From: Xenorhabdus thuongxuanensis
GTDB lineage: Bacteria > Pseudomonadota > Gammaproteobacteria > Enterobacterales > Enterobacteriaceae
Assembly (NCBI RefSeq): GCF_001908095.1
Contig: NZ_MKGR01000003.1
Coordinates: 30,579-94,578, forward strand
Reading direction: 5' to 3'
Length of the DNA stretch: 64,000 bases
Shown here: piece after piece, positions 19,195-30,717 of the stretch
How positions within the stretch are numbered: position 1 is the stretch's first letter
Layout: the number at the start of each line of letters is the position of its first letter
The notes under the pieces: model-generated
What the model was told of the DNA's origin: nothing
Seen by the model: the letters and a program-made list of their open reading frames with translations, nothing else
Database searches by the model: none
Program-made: the position numbers and the translations under genes

Positions 19195-20214
19195 TTATTC
19201 ATCGGAATAACTCAATTCTCCCCGTAGATTTTGTTGCATCAGGTAGCGGATCTCTTCAGGTGTATAAGATTGGCTTAATAAATAATGCAATTTCGTTAAA
19301 GTTGCTTCGAAAGTCATGTCATAACCACTGATAACACCTGATGCAGCCAGAGAATGACCAGTCGCATAGCCTTCCATATTGACTCGGCCAGAAATACATT
19401 GTGTCAAATTGACCACAATAATCCCGCGCTCAGTTGCTTTCTTTAACGTTTGTAACAAATCAGCACGTTGCGGAGCATTGCCAACACCGTATGAGCGCAA
19501 AATTAATGCTTTGACTGGTTGCATCAGAATATTTTCTACCACCTGACCGGATAATCCTGGATAGATGGTCACAACACCAATCGGTTGTGATGTGATTGGG
19601 GTCACACCAAATTCGCCGTGACTAACAGGTATGGGATTTGTTTTGAAGGTACGAATATTTATCCCCGCTTCCATCAGTGGTGGGCAGTTAGGGGATGAAA
19701 AAGCATCAAAGCCATCTGCATGAGCTTTAATTGTTCTATTTCCACGAAATAACTTATTGTTAAAAAACAAGCTGACTTCGTTAATAGGGTAATTCGCTGC
19801 GAGATACAGTGCATTAAGGAGATTAGTTTGTCCATCGGAACGCAATGCTTCCAGAGGAATTTGTGACCCCGTCACAATGATGGGTTTATTAAGATTTTCG
19901 AACATGAAGGCGAGTGCTGACGCAGTGAAAGCCATGGTGTCCGTACCGTGCAAAATCACAAAACCATCATAGTCATGATAATTCTGATAGATATCATTTG
20001 CGATAATGCTCCAATCGTCAGGACTCATATCAGAAGAATCAATCAGGGGTTGGTGTTCACGGATTGTGAATGTCGGCATTTCTGGACGGTGAAACTCTGG
20101 CATTTTGGCGAGTTGTTGTTGTAAATGACCGGAAACGGGAATGTATCCATTGGGAGAATGTTGCATCCCAATAGTACCGCCAGTGTAAACAACGTAGATC
20201 GATTTCTTCTGCAT
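19195..20214 (-). CDS. ansA: Cytoplasmic L-asparaginase I
   Basis: Hydrolyses asparagine to aspartate and ammonia. 339 aa (E. coli 338). The two conserved asparaginase motifs are present: YTGGTIGM with nucleophile T14, and HGTDTM with T91/D92. No signal peptide is seen, which separates it from the periplasmic enzyme AnsB. It lies upstream of pncA in a two-gene unit. Confidence 0.95.
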   Translation of the reverse strand: MQKKSIYVVYTGGTIGMQHSPNGYIPVSGHLQQQLAKMPEFHRPEMPTFTIREHQPLIDSSDMSPDDWSIIANDIYQNYHDYDGFVILHGTDTMAFTASALAFMFENLNKPIIVTGSQIPLEALRSDGQTNLLNALYLAANYPINEVSLFFNNKLFRGNRTIKAHADGFDAFSSPNCPPLMEAGINIRTFKTNPIPVSHGEFGVTPITSQPIGVVTIYPGLSGQVVENILMQPVKALILRSYGVGNAPQRADLLQTLKKATERGIIVVNLTQCISGRVNMEGYATGHSLAASGVISGYDMTFEATLTKLHYLLSQSYTPEEIRYLMQQNLRGELSYSDE

Positions 20215-20263
20215 GGTAACGCCTCAATAAAAACATTTAGCGGGATTATAGGGAGTATCAAGA

Positions 20264-20295
20264 ATAAAAAAAGCCTGATGGTGAAATCAGGCTTT
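20264..20295 (-). terminator. Intrinsic terminator after sppA
   Basis: AAAGCCTGAT and ATCAGGCTTT form a perfect 10-bp stem with a 6-base loop, followed on the minus strand by a run of T. Confidence 0.88.
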
Positions 20296-20323
20296 AAGTT
20301 TGTTGGAAAATTAGTCAGTAATT

Positions 20324-22201
20324 TTAACGGATATCGACACAATTCAAACAGAATGTATAGATATTCTGCGGATCTTTCATATTGTTATAAAATGCAGCTT
20401 GTTTTTTCACATCTTGAGCGACTTCGGCAAGTGGAGCCGGCAACATTGACTGCAAAGTATTTGGTAATAGTGCTTGTGCTGACGAAGTCAATCCCAACAT
20501 GAATTTTTCTGAGAATGAAAGTTCAGGTTGCATCCAGTCCAGTGATACATTTTTGACCTTTGCCAGCTCAGCGGCTTTTTTAACGGCATCATCAAAATCA
20601 CCCAGTTGGTCGACTAAACCATGTTTTTTAGCATCAATACCACTCCAAACACGCCCCTGAGCGATATTATCGATTTCATCCAGAGACTTATTACGGGCAA
20701 CTGCAACCAGCCCGATAAACTTATTGTAGCCACTCTCAATAGCCAATTGTATTACATCTGAGTATGTCTGGTTGATGCCTTTGGTTGCAGAAATATCGGC
20801 TAATGGGGTTGTTGAAATACCGTCGGTATTCACGCCAACGTAATTGAGGCTCTTTTCAAAAGTTTGAATGACACCAAAAACACCAATCGAGCCTGTTAAT
20901 GTACTAGGATCAGCAATAATGTAGTTAGCTGGGGTGGATATCCAGTAACCTCCGGAGGCAGTCAATCCACCCATTGAAACTACAATGGGTTTCGCATTTC
21001 CTGTTTTATCATCTCGGATAGCTACCAATTCATTGCGAATAATCTCAGACGCACTGATACTGCCACCTGGGCTGTTTACTCGTAAGACGATCGCTTTTAT
21101 GTTGGAGTTATGGTGTGCTGCACGTAGTTGTTCAACAATGGTGTCACTTCCAACGATACCGGGTGATTGTTTGCCTTCTAAGATTGCTCCTTCAGCAACA
21201 ATGACAGCAATGTTGCCTTTATTATCTGTATTTTGTATTGGTTTTTGGTCGATGTAATCATAGATACTGATGTAATTGAAATGTTTTTGTTCTTTATTCC
21301 AGCCGAATTTCTCCTGCATTTTCTTTTCAACGGCACTGCGTGGCTCAATATAGTCCACCAGTTTGTTTTGGTGCGCATACAGTGAAGTGTCTCCGCCAGC
21401 TTTACGGAATTTCTCGATAAAGTTTGCTGCGCCAGGGAAGACTTGATCGGCAGGGATATGTCGGTTAACTGCGATAGTATTTAAGTAATTGTCCCACAAT
21501 TCGTTGAGCCAGAGGCTGTCAGCTTCACGAGCCTCTTTTGACATATCGTTACGTAACATAGGTTCAACTGCTGATTTATAGGTTCCCACACGGAAAATAT
21601 GGGTAGATACTTTCAACGTATCCAACAATGACTTGTAGTATAAATGGTTAGTGGAGAAACCATGGATATCAACAGCGCCGAGGGGAGATAAATATATTTT
21701 ATCGGCATAGCTGGCTAAAAGATATTGTGATTGGCTGTAAGAGTCATCAATCGCAAAAACAGGTTTGCCTGCTGCTTTAAATTCGTTGATAGCCTTGCCA
21801 ATATACCTCATAGAAGTTTGGTCTGCGCCGATGAAATCATTTAGCTTTAATACCATGCCTGTAATTTTGGGATCGTTTTTTGCGCGGCGAATGCTGTCAA
21901 CAACGTCAAACACGGAGGTTTCTTTGTAATTGCTATTGGATGGCCCCAAAAGATTTTTTGCGAATTGTTCAAATGGACTGCGATCGGTTACGCGATCAAG
22001 AACAATACCGGATAGGTTGACATACAATGCCCCGTGAGAGTTATCGTCAAGTTTGGATTGTTGTTGGTAAACGATAACTCCAACAACGACAATAACAATC
22101 AACAGAATAAAAATAAGATTGGAAATAAATTGGCGAACAAAATTTAAGAGCTTCCAACTCCATTTAAATAATGCTGCCGTGAAGTGCCATAATTTGCGCA
22201 T
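20324..22201 (-). CDS. sppA: Signal peptide peptidase A (protease IV)
   Basis: Inner-membrane-anchored serine protease that degrades cleaved signal peptides in the periplasm. 625 aa (E. coli 618). One N-terminal membrane helix (about residues 24-46) precedes two tandem ClpP-like domains. The catalytic lysine is K209 (GTYKSAVE) and the serine is S416 (GGLTASGGYW). Divergent from ydjA, as in E. coli. Confidence 0.95.
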   Translation of the reverse strand: MRKLWHFTAALFKWSWKLLNFVRQFISNLIFILLIVIVVVGVIVYQQQSKLDDNSHGALYVNLSGIVLDRVTDRSPFEQFAKNLLGPSNSNYKETSVFDVVDSIRRAKNDPKITGMVLKLNDFIGADQTSMRYIGKAINEFKAAGKPVFAIDDSYSQSQYLLASYADKIYLSPLGAVDIHGFSTNHLYYKSLLDTLKVSTHIFRVGTYKSAVEPMLRNDMSKEAREADSLWLNELWDNYLNTIAVNRHIPADQVFPGAANFIEKFRKAGGDTSLYAHQNKLVDYIEPRSAVEKKMQEKFGWNKEQKHFNYISIYDYIDQKPIQNTDNKGNIAVIVAEGAILEGKQSPGIVGSDTIVEQLRAAHHNSNIKAIVLRVNSPGGSISASEIIRNELVAIRDDKTGNAKPIVVSMGGLTASGGYWISTPANYIIADPSTLTGSIGVFGVIQTFEKSLNYVGVNTDGISTTPLADISATKGINQTYSDVIQLAIESGYNKFIGLVAVARNKSLDEIDNIAQGRVWSGIDAKKHGLVDQLGDFDDAVKKAAELAKVKNVSLDWMQPELSFSEKFMLGLTSSAQALLPNTLQSMLPAPLAEVAQDVKKQAAFYNNMKDPQNIYTFCLNCVDIR

Positions 22202-22368
22202 ATTGTCTCCGGTTATGGTATCAAATGGGGTTATCCTAATCAGCCCGCTGGGAAATGTCAGCTGGAAATCATGTTATTGATTGAAAAAACAGTTTATGTA
22301 CTTTCATTCATTAACGAATAAACAGAGAATGTTGGTTTGTGACAGATTATCTTATTTAGGAGAAAGTA

Positions 22369-22920
22369 ATGAATGCTTTGGAACTTTTGTTAAATCGTCG
22401 TTCAGTTTCACGTTTAACAACCCCCGCCCCAGAAGGAAATGAATTACAAAATATTTTAGCCGCAGGGATGAGGGCACCTGACCATGGGGCTTTGCGTCCT
22501 TGGCATTTTATTGTGATACAGGGAGAAGGCATGAATAAATTCAGTAATCTCCTTGAAAAAGCAGCTATTGAGGGTGGACTGGGAAAGGAAATTGAGGAGA
22601 AAGCAAAAAATGCTCCTTACCGAGCACCAATGATTATTACAGTTATCGCCAAGGTAGTTGAACATGCAAAAGTTCCGGCATGGGAACAAGTCGTTGCTGC
22701 GGGATGTGCTGTTCAAGCGATGCAAATGGCCGCAGTCGCACAAGGTTTTAGTGGTATATGGCGTTCAGGTTCATGGACAGAAGATCCAATTGTCAGGGCT
22801 GGTTTGGGATGTGAAGAAAATGACAAGATTGTTGGATTCCTTTACTTAGGAACCCCTGAACTCAGGGCACCTGCAAAAGTTGCAACACCAGATTTAACGA
22901 ATTTTGTCAGTTACTTATAA
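22369..22920 (+). CDS. ydjA: Putative nitroreductase YdjA
   Basis: Flavin-dependent oxidoreductase of the nitroreductase family with unknown physiological substrate. 183 aa, identical in length to E. coli YdjA. It begins with the FMN-phosphate-binding [10 protein letters not shown] and contains [15 protein letters not shown] and an [11 protein letters not shown] segment. TAGGAG precedes the ATG. It is 31 bases upstream of selD, probably in one operon with selD and topB. Confidence 0.94.
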   Translation: MNALELLLNRRSVSRLTTPAPEGNELQNILAAGMRAPDHGALRPWHFIVIQGEGMNKFSNLLEKAAIEGGLGKEIEEKAKNAPYRAPMIITVIAKVVEHAKVPAWEQVVAAGCAVQAMQMAAVAQGFSGIWRSGSWTEDPIVRAGLGCEENDKIVGFLYLGTPELRAPAKVATPDLTNFVSYL

Positions 22921-22951
22921 TTTGTCAGTGACCTCTTAACTGGAGCGACTA

Positions 22952-23995
22952 ATGTCAACTGAAATCCGTCTGACTCAATACAGCCATGGTGCCGGATGTG
23001 GCTGCAAAATTTCGCCTAAAGTGCTGAAAACTATTTTGCATAGTGAACAGGCAAAGTTTTTCGATCCTAATCTTTTGGTAGGCAATGAAACCCGTGATGA
23101 TGCTGCTGTGTATGATATTGGTAATGGTACAGGCATCATTAGTACTACGGATTTTTTTATGCCGATTGTTGATGATCCGTTTGATTTTGGCCGTATTGCG
23201 GCCACTAATGCCATCAGTGATATTTACGCGATGGGAGGGAAACCTATTATGGCAATTGCTATTTTGGGGTGGCCAATTAATAAGCTGGTCCCGGAAATCG
23301 CTCAAAATGTCATTGAGGGAGGCAGGGCTGTTTGTAAGGAAGCGGGCATTTCTTTGGCTGGAGGGCATTCTATTGATGCACCTGAACCCATATTCGGTTT
23401 GGCAGTGACGGGTATTATCAATATTGAACGTGTAAAGCGTAATAATCAGGCAAAGGCGGGGAGTCTCCTGTTCCTGACTAAAGCTTTGGGCGTTGGCGTA
23501 TTGACTACGGCTGAAAAGAAAGGTTTGCTTCAACCTGAGCACCAAGGTATTGCGAAAGAAACTATGTGCCAGTTAAATAAAGCGGGGACAGATTTTGCAG
23601 GAATTGATGGTGTTACAGCGATGACGGATGTAACAGGCTTCGGCTTGTTAGGGCATTTGAGTGAAATTTGTGAAGGTTCTGGTGTTCAGGCGAAGGTCAA
23701 ATTTTCACAAATTCCGAGATTGCCAGATGTTGATGTTTATATCGAAAAAGGTTGCGTACCTGGAGGCACAGGACGCAACTTTGACAGCTATGGGCACTTA
23801 ATTGGAAAGATGGCTCCTCATCAACGCCATCTCCTGTGTGACCCACAAACTTCGGGTGGTTTATTGCTGGCGATTTTGCCGGATGCCGTGGAAGAGGCGA
23901 AAGCCGTTGCACGAAGCCACCACATTGATTTTTTTGCTATCGGTGAACTGACTGAGCCAAGCTCAGACAGAGCACTAATTGAAGTTTTTGAATAA
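22952..23995 (+). CDS. selD: Selenophosphate synthase SelD
   Basis: Makes selenophosphate from selenide and ATP, the selenium donor for selenocysteine and selenouridine. 347 aa. Catalytic C16 and K19 are in AGCGCKI, so this is the cysteine form rather than a selenoprotein. ATP/Mg-binding aspartates are in TRDDAAVYD and STTDFFMP. It ends four bases before topB starts, and the ydjA-selD-topB order is conserved in enterobacteria. Confidence 0.96.
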   Translation: MSTEIRLTQYSHGAGCGCKISPKVLKTILHSEQAKFFDPNLLVGNETRDDAAVYDIGNGTGIISTTDFFMPIVDDPFDFGRIAATNAISDIYAMGGKPIMAIAILGWPINKLVPEIAQNVIEGGRAVCKEAGISLAGGHSIDAPEPIFGLAVTGIINIERVKRNNQAKAGSLLFLTKALGVGVLTTAEKKGLLQPEHQGIAKETMCQLNKAGTDFAGIDGVTAMTDVTGFGLLGHLSEICEGSGVQAKVKFSQIPRLPDVDVYIEKGCVPGGTGRNFDSYGHLIGKMAPHQRHLLCDPQTSGGLLLAILPDAVEEAKAVARSHHIDFFAIGELTEPSSDRALIEVFE

Positions 23996-23999
23996 TTCC

Positions 24000-25931
24000 A
24001 TGCGTCTTTTTATTGCTGAAAAACCCAGCCTCGCGAGAGCTATCGCGGATGTTTTACCGAAGCCCCATCGACGAGGGGATGGGTTTATTGAATGCGGTAA
24101 TAACCAGTTTGTGACTTGGTGTGTTGGTCATCTATTGGAACAGGCTGAACCCGATGCCTACGATAGCCGTTACGCGCGTTGGGTCTTGGCTGATTTACCG
24201 ATCATTCCTGAAAAATGGCAGTTAAAGCCACGGGCAGCCGTGGCCAAACAGCTCAACACAATTAAATCCCTGTTGGAAAGAGCGAACGAAATAGTCCATG
24301 CAGGTGATCCTGATCGTGAAGGTCAGTTGCTAGTGGATGAAGTGCTGGATTTTTTAGATCTGGATACTGATAAAAAACACAATGTCCAGCGGTGCCTAAT
24401 CAATGATTTAAATCATCAGGCAGTTGCAAAAGCGATTGAACGGTTAAGGAACAATCGGGAGTTTATCCCCTTGTGTGTTTCTGCACTCGCCAGAGCTAGA
24501 GCGGACTGGCTTTATGGTATCAATATGACCCGTGCTTATACCTTATTAGGCAAAAATGCGGGTTATCAGGGAATATTATCGGTTGGGCGTGTCCAAACTC
24601 CTATTTTAGGTTTAGTTGTACGCCGTGATGAAGAGATAGAAAATTTCGTGCCGAAAGACTTCTTTGAAGTTAAAGCACACGTTGGTACACCCAATGCAGA
24701 GCGATTTACGGCTTTATGGCAACCGAGTGAATCTTGCATTGATTTTCAGGATGAAGAAGGGAGAATTATTCACCGGCCGTTAGCTGAGCATGTTGTTGAG
24801 CGTATTACTGGACAACCCGCTTATGTCACTGCCTATCAGGATAAGCGGGAATCAGAAACGGCACCATTGCCTTTTTCCCTTTCATCTTTACAGATTGAAG
24901 CAGCCAAGCGTTTTGGCTTGAGCGCTCAAAATGTACTTGACATTTGTCAGCGGCTTTATGAAACCCATAAATTGATCACTTATCCACGCTCTGACTGCCG
25001 TTACCTGCCGGAAGAACATTTTGTTGGGCGTCATGCGGTCCTGAATGCTATTTCGGTTCATGCTGCCCATTTGCTTCCGCAAGATGCTTTAAATATAGAG
25101 CAAAAAAGCCGCTGTTGGGATGACAAGAAGGTTGATGCTCACCATGCCATTATTCCTACTGCACGTAGTAGTCAGATCAATTTAACAGAAAATGAAAGCC
25201 ATATTTATAGCTTAATTGCGCGACAATATCTGATGCAGTTTTTTCCTGATGCGGTATTTCGAAAATGTACGATTGAACTTGATATCGCAGGTGGAAAATT
25301 TATCGCCAAGGCGCGTTTTCTGGCAGAAGCGGGTTGGAGAACTCTGCTTGGTAGCAAGGAACGGGATGAAGAGAATGAAGGTACGCCATTACCTGTTGTT
25401 GCTAAAGGAGATGAGTTATTGTGTGAGAAGAGCGAAGTGGTAGAAAGGCAGACACAACCTCCACGCCCTTTCACTGATGCAACATTATTGTCTGCAATGA
25501 CAGGTATTGCTCGATTTGTACAGGATAAGGCTTTGAAAAAGGTGCTTCGTGCAACCGATGGTTTGGGTACGGAAGCGACCCGAGCGGGGATCATTGAACT
25601 GCTATTCAAACGGAATTTTCTGTACAAAAAAGGGCGCTATATTCACGCTACTCCGGCTGGCAGGGCTTTAATTCATGTATTGCCGGACATGGCAGTATTG
25701 CCAGATATGACCGCACATTGGGAATCTCGTCTGACGCAAATCAGCGAAAAGCAGTTCCGTTATCAGGATTTTATGTTACCCCTTCAGGAAACATTGCAGC
25801 AACTGATTTGGCAGGCAAAACAGCACCGTAATTTGAAGGCTTTTAGGGATTTGCCTCCTGTTCCTGTTAATAGCAAAAAAGGGAAAGGAAAGCAGGCAAA
25901 ATCCAGTAAGAGCAGAGCAAAGAAAGATTAA
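24000..25931 (+). CDS. topB: DNA topoisomerase III
   Basis: Type IA topoisomerase that decatenates replication intermediates. 643 aa (E. coli 653). The Toprim domain opens with [20 protein letters not shown] and has the acidic triad AGDPDREGQ; the active-site tyrosine is in [16 protein letters not shown], and the C-terminus is Lys-rich. The frame opens at 23979 inside selD, but the ATG at 24000 matches the family start. Confidence 0.96.
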   Translation: MRLFIAEKPSLARAIADVLPKPHRRGDGFIECGNNQFVTWCVGHLLEQAEPDAYDSRYARWVLADLPIIPEKWQLKPRAAVAKQLNTIKSLLERANEIVHAGDPDREGQLLVDEVLDFLDLDTDKKHNVQRCLINDLNHQAVAKAIERLRNNREFIPLCVSALARARADWLYGINMTRAYTLLGKNAGYQGILSVGRVQTPILGLVVRRDEEIENFVPKDFFEVKAHVGTPNAERFTALWQPSESCIDFQDEEGRIIHRPLAEHVVERITGQPAYVTAYQDKRESETAPLPFSLSSLQIEAAKRFGLSAQNVLDICQRLYETHKLITYPRSDCRYLPEEHFVGRHAVLNAISVHAAHLLPQDALNIEQKSRCWDDKKVDAHHAIIPTARSSQINLTENESHIYSLIARQYLMQFFPDAVFRKCTIELDIAGGKFIAKARFLAEAGWRTLLGSKERDEENEGTPLPVVAKGDELLCEKSEVVERQTQPPRPFTDATLLSAMTGIARFVQDKALKKVLRATDGLGTEATRAGIIELLFKRNFLYKKGRYIHATPAGRALIHVLPDMAVLPDMTAHWESRLTQISEKQFRYQDFMLPLQETLQQLIWQAKQHRNLKAFRDLPPVPVNSKKGKGKQAKSSKSRAKKD

Positions 25932-25959
25932 GCCAATCAGAGGGATAATTCACAGTGAT

Positions 25960-25990
25960 AACACAGCACCGTAATGGGCGGTGCTGTGTT
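25960..25990. terminator. Bidirectional terminator between topB and xthA
   Basis: AACACAGCACCG and CGGTGCTGTGTT form a perfect 12-bp stem with loop TAATGGG between convergent genes. Confidence 0.82.
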
Positions 25991-26003
25991 TCATGAGTGC
26001 CGT

Positions 26004-26810
26004 TTATATTTTAAACTCTGTCCAAACAGGGGCATGATCGGATGGTTTTTCCATGCTACGAATAGCGTAATCAATACCAGAAGAGATACACCTTTCTGCC
26101 AACGGATGGCTGGCAAGCAGCAAATCAATACGCAGCCCACGATTATCATCAAAGCCTTTTGAACGATAGTCGAACCAAGAAAATTGGTCGTTGACTTCGG
26201 GGTGTTTTGCTCGGTATGTATCGATGAATCCCCAATTTTTCAAGCGGGCCATCCATTCTCGTTCTTCTGGTAAGAAAGAACATTTTCCTGTTCTTAACCA
26301 GCGTTTCTGGTTATTTTCTCCGATGCCAATATCGAGATCTGTTGGACTGATATTCATGTCTCCCATAATCAGAATGTGTGATTTCGGCGAATGGTTAGTT
26401 TCCAGATAAGACAGTAGATCCTGATAAAATTTTTCTTTTGCAGGAAATTTAATCGGATGATCACGGCTTTCTCCTTGAGGAAAATAGCCATTGATTACAG
26501 TTAATAAACCAAGAGGTGTCTCGATATCGGCCATAATAATGCGGCGCTGTGCATCATCACTATCATTCGGAAAGCCTTTACGGATATCCACTGGTTGTTG
26601 GCGAGTCAGCAGGGCGACGCCGTAGTGTGATTTTTGGCCATGATAAAAAATGTGATAACCTAGCTTACTGACTTCTTCCAGAGGAAACATTTCATCATGG
26701 ACTTTTATTTCTTGTAATCCGATAACATCGGGTTGGTGTTGTTCAACAATGGCAGCGAGTTGATGATGACGCGCTCTTAATCCATTAATATTGAATGATA
26801 TGAATTTCAT
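26004..26810 (-). CDS. xthA: Exonuclease III
   Basis: Major apurinic/apyrimidinic endonuclease and 3'-5' exonuclease of base excision repair. 268 aa, the E. coli length. Catalytic residues fall in the standard blocks: E34 in [10 protein letters not shown], the D/N pair in [13 protein letters not shown], and the C-terminal SDHAP with the general-base His. AGGTGA precedes the ATG. Confidence 0.96.
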   Translation of the reverse strand: MKFISFNINGLRARHHQLAAIVEQHQPDVIGLQEIKVHDEMFPLEEVSKLGYHIFYHGQKSHYGVALLTRQQPVDIRKGFPNDSDDAQRRIIMADIETPLGLLTVINGYFPQGESRDHPIKFPAKEKFYQDLLSYLETNHSPKSHILIMGDMNISPTDLDIGIGENNQKRWLRTGKCSFLPEEREWMARLKNWGFIDTYRAKHPEVNDQFSWFDYRSKGFDDNRGLRIDLLLASHPLAERCISSGIDYAIRSMEKPSDHAPVWTEFKI

Positions 26811-27462
26811 ATTGTTATAATCACCTGTGTAATATACTTATTTTTAATATTAGCAGATGCAGATAATAATGTAACTATTTATTAAATAATAAATTTTACC
26901 TAGCGATCTTGATAATTCGCTATTTTACTCCTATAAATTATATTAAATTGAATATAATACTCTTATTGTCCTAAATTTAAAGTGTCGAATCGATTTTTAA
27001 ATAATAAAAAGACATCAAGTCAATAAATAGTAAATTAATGAATATATAATATCTAATCAATTGTTATATGTTATATTAAACATTTGATATTATAATTTTA
27101 TGTAAGGGTTTTTATTCTTAGAATTTATTTTATGTTATGCGTTACAAAAATTAATTAACGAAAAAGTAGAAGAGTTAATCAATCTCTGATAGAAATTTGA
27201 ACTTGTAGACCATGGTTATATTTATTAATGGATTACAATCACGGTGGAATATTCATCATGATATAGATGAATAATATAGTTCATCTAAACCGCATTATTG
27301 CATCAGGGACTGGCGTTTTATATAAATGCCATTTGAAAAATATTTATTTTTATTGTAAAAAATTATATATTCATAATATAAAGTTTGATTTAGCGGTTAC
27401 CTGATGAGAAGGCCATTTCAAGGAAATTATTTTAGCCACAAGTTACATAGGAACGGTGAATT
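26811..27462. other. Very AT-rich gene-free spacer
   Basis: 652 bp with almost no G or C runs, between xthA and the LysR-type gene. No coding frame, tRNA or clear terminator is visible. Its composition is typical of horizontally acquired or H-NS-bound DNA. Confidence 0.6.
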
Positions 27463-28326
27463 ATGTTTTTTTCTCGTAAATTAGAAGCATTCATGGCGGT
27501 GGTGGAAATGGGTTCTTTAAGCAAAGCGGCAAGAGTGATGAACCGTACGACTCCCCCAGTTGCTAAATCAATTAAAGACTTTGAGGCGACGTTAGGAAAG
27601 CGCTTATTCAAAAGGGAGAAGTTTGGGATGATTCTGACCAAAGACGGAGTGGAGTTATATAATGACCTAAAAGAACTCTATTTGAAAGAGAAAGAAATTA
27701 CGAAGAAACACATTAGTGGGAGTATTTGTAATGTTGTAAATATATACCATGATTGGGGTAAGAAAAAGCATCTGATTTCGCTTTATAAAGCAGCGGACAG
27801 AAATAATGCTCAAGTTAATATATTACGCTTCAGTTATGATAACATTGATGAAATAGTTGACTATGAGGGTAATACAATAATTTTAAGTTCAGAAAAAGTA
27901 CTTAGTGATCGATTCAGTCTGGTACGGAAAATTGATGGACCAAATTTGGGGATCTGCTGCCGTAAAGAGTTATTGGATGAAGTGGATGGGGACTTTACTC
28001 AATTGTTGAGAAAGAGAACGTGGTTATGTGATCCAGTGCTCTATAAAGGCAATTTGATAAAGAATTTAGAAGAAGAAATGATAAAAAATGGAGAAAAAGT
28101 TAATATTCGACAAATGGATAGCATAGAATGCTGTCTCAACTTTATTCAGTCAACCGATTATATTTTTATCACAGACTCCCATTCTGGTGCTTTGGAAGAG
28201 GGAGAAAGCTTAGGTTTCATTCCAATATCACGGCCTGATGCAGTTAATCAGTGTTATGTCTACAAATCAAAATCTCATTCAAGCGTGTTAAATCGTTTCA
28301 TCGACTCTGTCAGTGATATGGAGTAA
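27463..28326 (+). CDS. LysR-family transcriptional regulator, unassigned
   Basis: 287-aa protein with an N-terminal LysR-type winged helix (residues 1-60: KLEAFMAVVEMGSLSKAARVMNRTTPPVAKSIKDFEATLGKRLF), then a divergent effector-binding domain. I do not recognise a specific orthologue. It stands alone between xthA and tRNA-Tyr, flanked by AT-rich DNA, and is itself A-rich with codon choice unlike its housekeeping neighbours. These features suggest acquisition by transfer. AGGAACGG precedes the ATG. No target gene is adjacent, so its regulon cannot be inferred. Confidence 0.85.
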   Translation: MFFSRKLEAFMAVVEMGSLSKAARVMNRTTPPVAKSIKDFEATLGKRLFKREKFGMILTKDGVELYNDLKELYLKEKEITKKHISGSICNVVNIYHDWGKKKHLISLYKAADRNNAQVNILRFSYDNIDEIVDYEGNTIILSSEKVLSDRFSLVRKIDGPNLGICCRKELLDEVDGDFTQLLRKRTWLCDPVLYKGNLIKNLEEEMIKNGEKVNIRQMDSIECCLNFIQSTDYIFITDSHSGALEEGESLGFIPISRPDAVNQCYVYKSKSHSSVLNRFIDSVSDME

Positions 28327-28800
28327 TTGGCTGCATGAGTGGAGCAAACTATTTGATTTCCCGGCTCCGCCATGGATGCTTGCCTTAAATGCATTAATTT
28401 TAAAGACAGTGGTTTGTCCGTTAATCTGAAATGCTCTGTTTCTGTTGATTTGTTTTACTTCAACTAAGTTTTTTTAAACAGATTTTTTAAATAGATTAGT
28501 GATGAATTTCGACGATTGGTGTAAGTAATGGAGTAACCATTTGTTGATCTTATAATGCATTAAGAGCTTGGAATAGATTTTTGATAGTGGTGAGGAAGGA
28601 TGATGTGACATTTCGTTCCTCACCTTTGGATTATGTAAAACTACACATCCCACTATTCCACTGAACGAGATCTCCTATCTCCTACTCACAGTCATTGTGT
28701 GGTATTCCAATTTTACGATTCAGTAAGTGATAGTCTGTTGTTTGTTAAAAACAAATACGCTCGTTTCTTTATTTTTTTGTAATAAAATATGAGTCTTTGA
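28327..28800. other. Gene-free spacer downstream of tRNA-Tyr
   Basis: 474 bp between the LysR-type gene and the 3' side of tRNA-Tyr. A 9-bp inverted repeat GGTGAGGAA/TTCCTCACC with an 18-base loop lies at 28589-28624. No integrase or repeat of the tRNA end is visible. Confidence 0.5.
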
Positions 28801-28885
<85 letters not shown>

Positions 28886-29051
28886 AGATTTTTGAATTGT
28901 ATGCTGTCGTTTGTTAGCAGCGAGCGGCATAATATCAGATAAACCGCCGCTGTAAAGTAGATTATTAAAATAAAGCATCGTACGCATACTTTTCATCCAA
29001 GCAGTTATGGGTACAATACTTTATTGTTTATTAAAAAAATAACATTGTTTG

Positions 29052-29900
29052 CTAAAGAATAACGGTACGGTTACCATATACGAAAACACGCTGGGAAAAT
29101 ACCCAGTGTAATGCTTGGCTCAATACATTCTTTTCAACATCCCGCCCTGCACGCATCATCTCCTCAGCTGTATAGGTATGATCCACATTTATTACATCTT
29201 GGGTAATAATCGGTCCTTCATCCAAATTGTCATTTACATAATGTGCCGTCGCGCCAATAATTTTTACACCACGCTCATAAGCCTGATGGTAGGGGCGAGC
29301 ACCGATAAATGCGGGTAAGAATGAATGGTGAATGTTGATTATTTGATTTGGGTAATGCTGGACAAATGCTGGTGTTAAGACTCGCATATACTTGGCAAGC
29401 ACAACATAGTCCGGCTTATATTGTTCAATCTGGTTCATCAACGCTTCGTCATGTTGTTCGCGGGTTAGACCCTCATGACTGATGTAATGGAATGGGATAT
29501 CAAACTGCTCAACCAGTTTTTGCAAAGTAGTATGATTGCCGATAACAGCAGCAATTTCGACATCCAATCCACCATAGGCACTTTTGACTAAGATATCGCC
29601 AATGCAATGCGCTTCTTTTGTCACCATAATAACGATACGACGTCTGCCTGCCGTATTTAATTCACGGTTTGAACCCGTAGGTAGAGCACCATCCAAATCG
29701 GCCAAAAGAGTTTCATCATTAAAAATACCTTCCAGCTCGGTACGCATAAAAAATCGTCCAGTACGATGATCAACAAATTCATTATTTTGAACAATGTTTA
29801 ATTGATGTTTGTAACAAATGTTTGTGATTTTTGCGATCAGTCCTTTAGAATCAGGACAAATCGTACGCAAGATTTTTTTTTGTATGTTTGCGTTTTGCAT
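29052..29900 (-). CDS. purU: Formyltetrahydrofolate deformylase
   Basis: Hydrolyses 10-formyl-THF to formate and THF, balancing one-carbon units and supplying formate to PurT. 282 aa (E. coli 280). An N-terminal ACT domain (about residues 8-85) senses methionine/glycine. The formyltransferase-type catalytic domain has INIHHSFLPAFIGARPYHQA and the downstream ATAHYVNDNLDEGPII. Located between tRNA-Tyr and ychJ as in E. coli. Confidence 0.96.
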   Translation of the reverse strand: MQNANIQKKILRTICPDSKGLIAKITNICYKHQLNIVQNNEFVDHRTGRFFMRTELEGIFNDETLLADLDGALPTGSNRELNTAGRRRIVIMVTKEAHCIGDILVKSAYGGLDVEIAAVIGNHTTLQKLVEQFDIPFHYISHEGLTREQHDEALMNQIEQYKPDYVVLAKYMRVLTPAFVQHYPNQIINIHHSFLPAFIGARPYHQAYERGVKIIGATAHYVNDNLDEGPIITQDVINVDHTYTAEEMMRAGRDVEKNVLSQALHWVFSQRVFVYGNRTVIL

Positions 29901-29968
29901 GAATTACAAGAACCTCAAATTATTCTTCACTGTGTGTGAGTTGTTATGTTTGATATTTAGATGCCGAT

Positions 29969-30430
29969 TTAACCACAGCATTTTTTATATTTTTTGCCCG
30001 AACCACAAGGACAAGGGCTATTTCGTCCTATTTCAGGGCGAATACCATCTATATAAAACCAACGTTGATCGATGAGCAAAAAACGTGAGCGCTCATGAAT
30101 CAATTGCCTATCTTGCTTTCCTTGTTCAATAAAGCAAGCTGAAAATTCAACATAAGCTTCGTTATTATGTTTCCCCTGATTAGTTTCGAGGACGTTTAAT
30201 CCCAGCCATTGTACACCCGCAAAGCTTTGTTCTATTTCTATTCGCCAATTTTCAGCCTGGCAATCTGGGTGCCAGGTAGCGATAAGATAGTCTGCATTTT
30301 GGGTAACATAAGCGCTATATCTGGAACGCATCAGGGATTCAGCATTTGGGGAAGGGGTATGGTTTTCAAGATAGGGGCTACAGCAAAGGTCGAAAGATGA
30401 ACCACTGCCGCAGGGACACATTTTTGCCAA
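29969..30430 (-). CDS. ychJ: SEC-C motif protein YchJ (UPF0225)
   Basis: 153-aa protein of unknown function with metal-binding SEC-C-type motifs at both ends: [13 protein letters not shown] near the N-terminus and [14 protein letters not shown] at the C-terminus. Between them lies the conserved [23 protein letters not shown] block. The frame is open to 30529. A TTG at 30430 with GGAG six bases upstream gives MAKMCPCG, which aligns residue for residue with MSQLCPCG of E. coli, so I prefer it over the ATG at 30421. Confidence 0.88.
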   Translation of the reverse strand: MAKMCPCGSGSSFDLCCSPYLENHTPSPNAESLMRSRYSAYVTQNADYLIATWHPDCQAENWRIEIEQSFAGVQWLGLNVLETNQGKHNNEAYVEFSACFIEQGKQDRQLIHERSRFLLIDQRWFYIDGIRPEIGRNSPCPCGSGKKYKKCCG

Positions 30431-30717
30431 AATAACTCCAGCTATTTTAAAGAAAGTAGTTGCTGTTAATATTACCGATTGATGATACTCGAATATGGAT
30501 AAAGGTCGCAATGTTTGACAATCCAACATCTAATCATTGAAATGTGATCAAATGCTAGCACACTGTATATTTGGTTGAATTAACTAGTGTATACTCGTGC
30601 GCGTTATTTTTACGAGTGTGGTTTTCTATATACATACAATTTTTCCTGAAAGTTAATGTTATTGTTTAAGCTGTAAAGGGGGTTTGCAGTGAAAACGTAG
30701 CAGTAGGAGACGATTTA

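Noticed and set aside
22955..23545. 196-codon frame antisense to selD
   Set aside because: Shadow of a highly conserved gene with no independent start signal or family.
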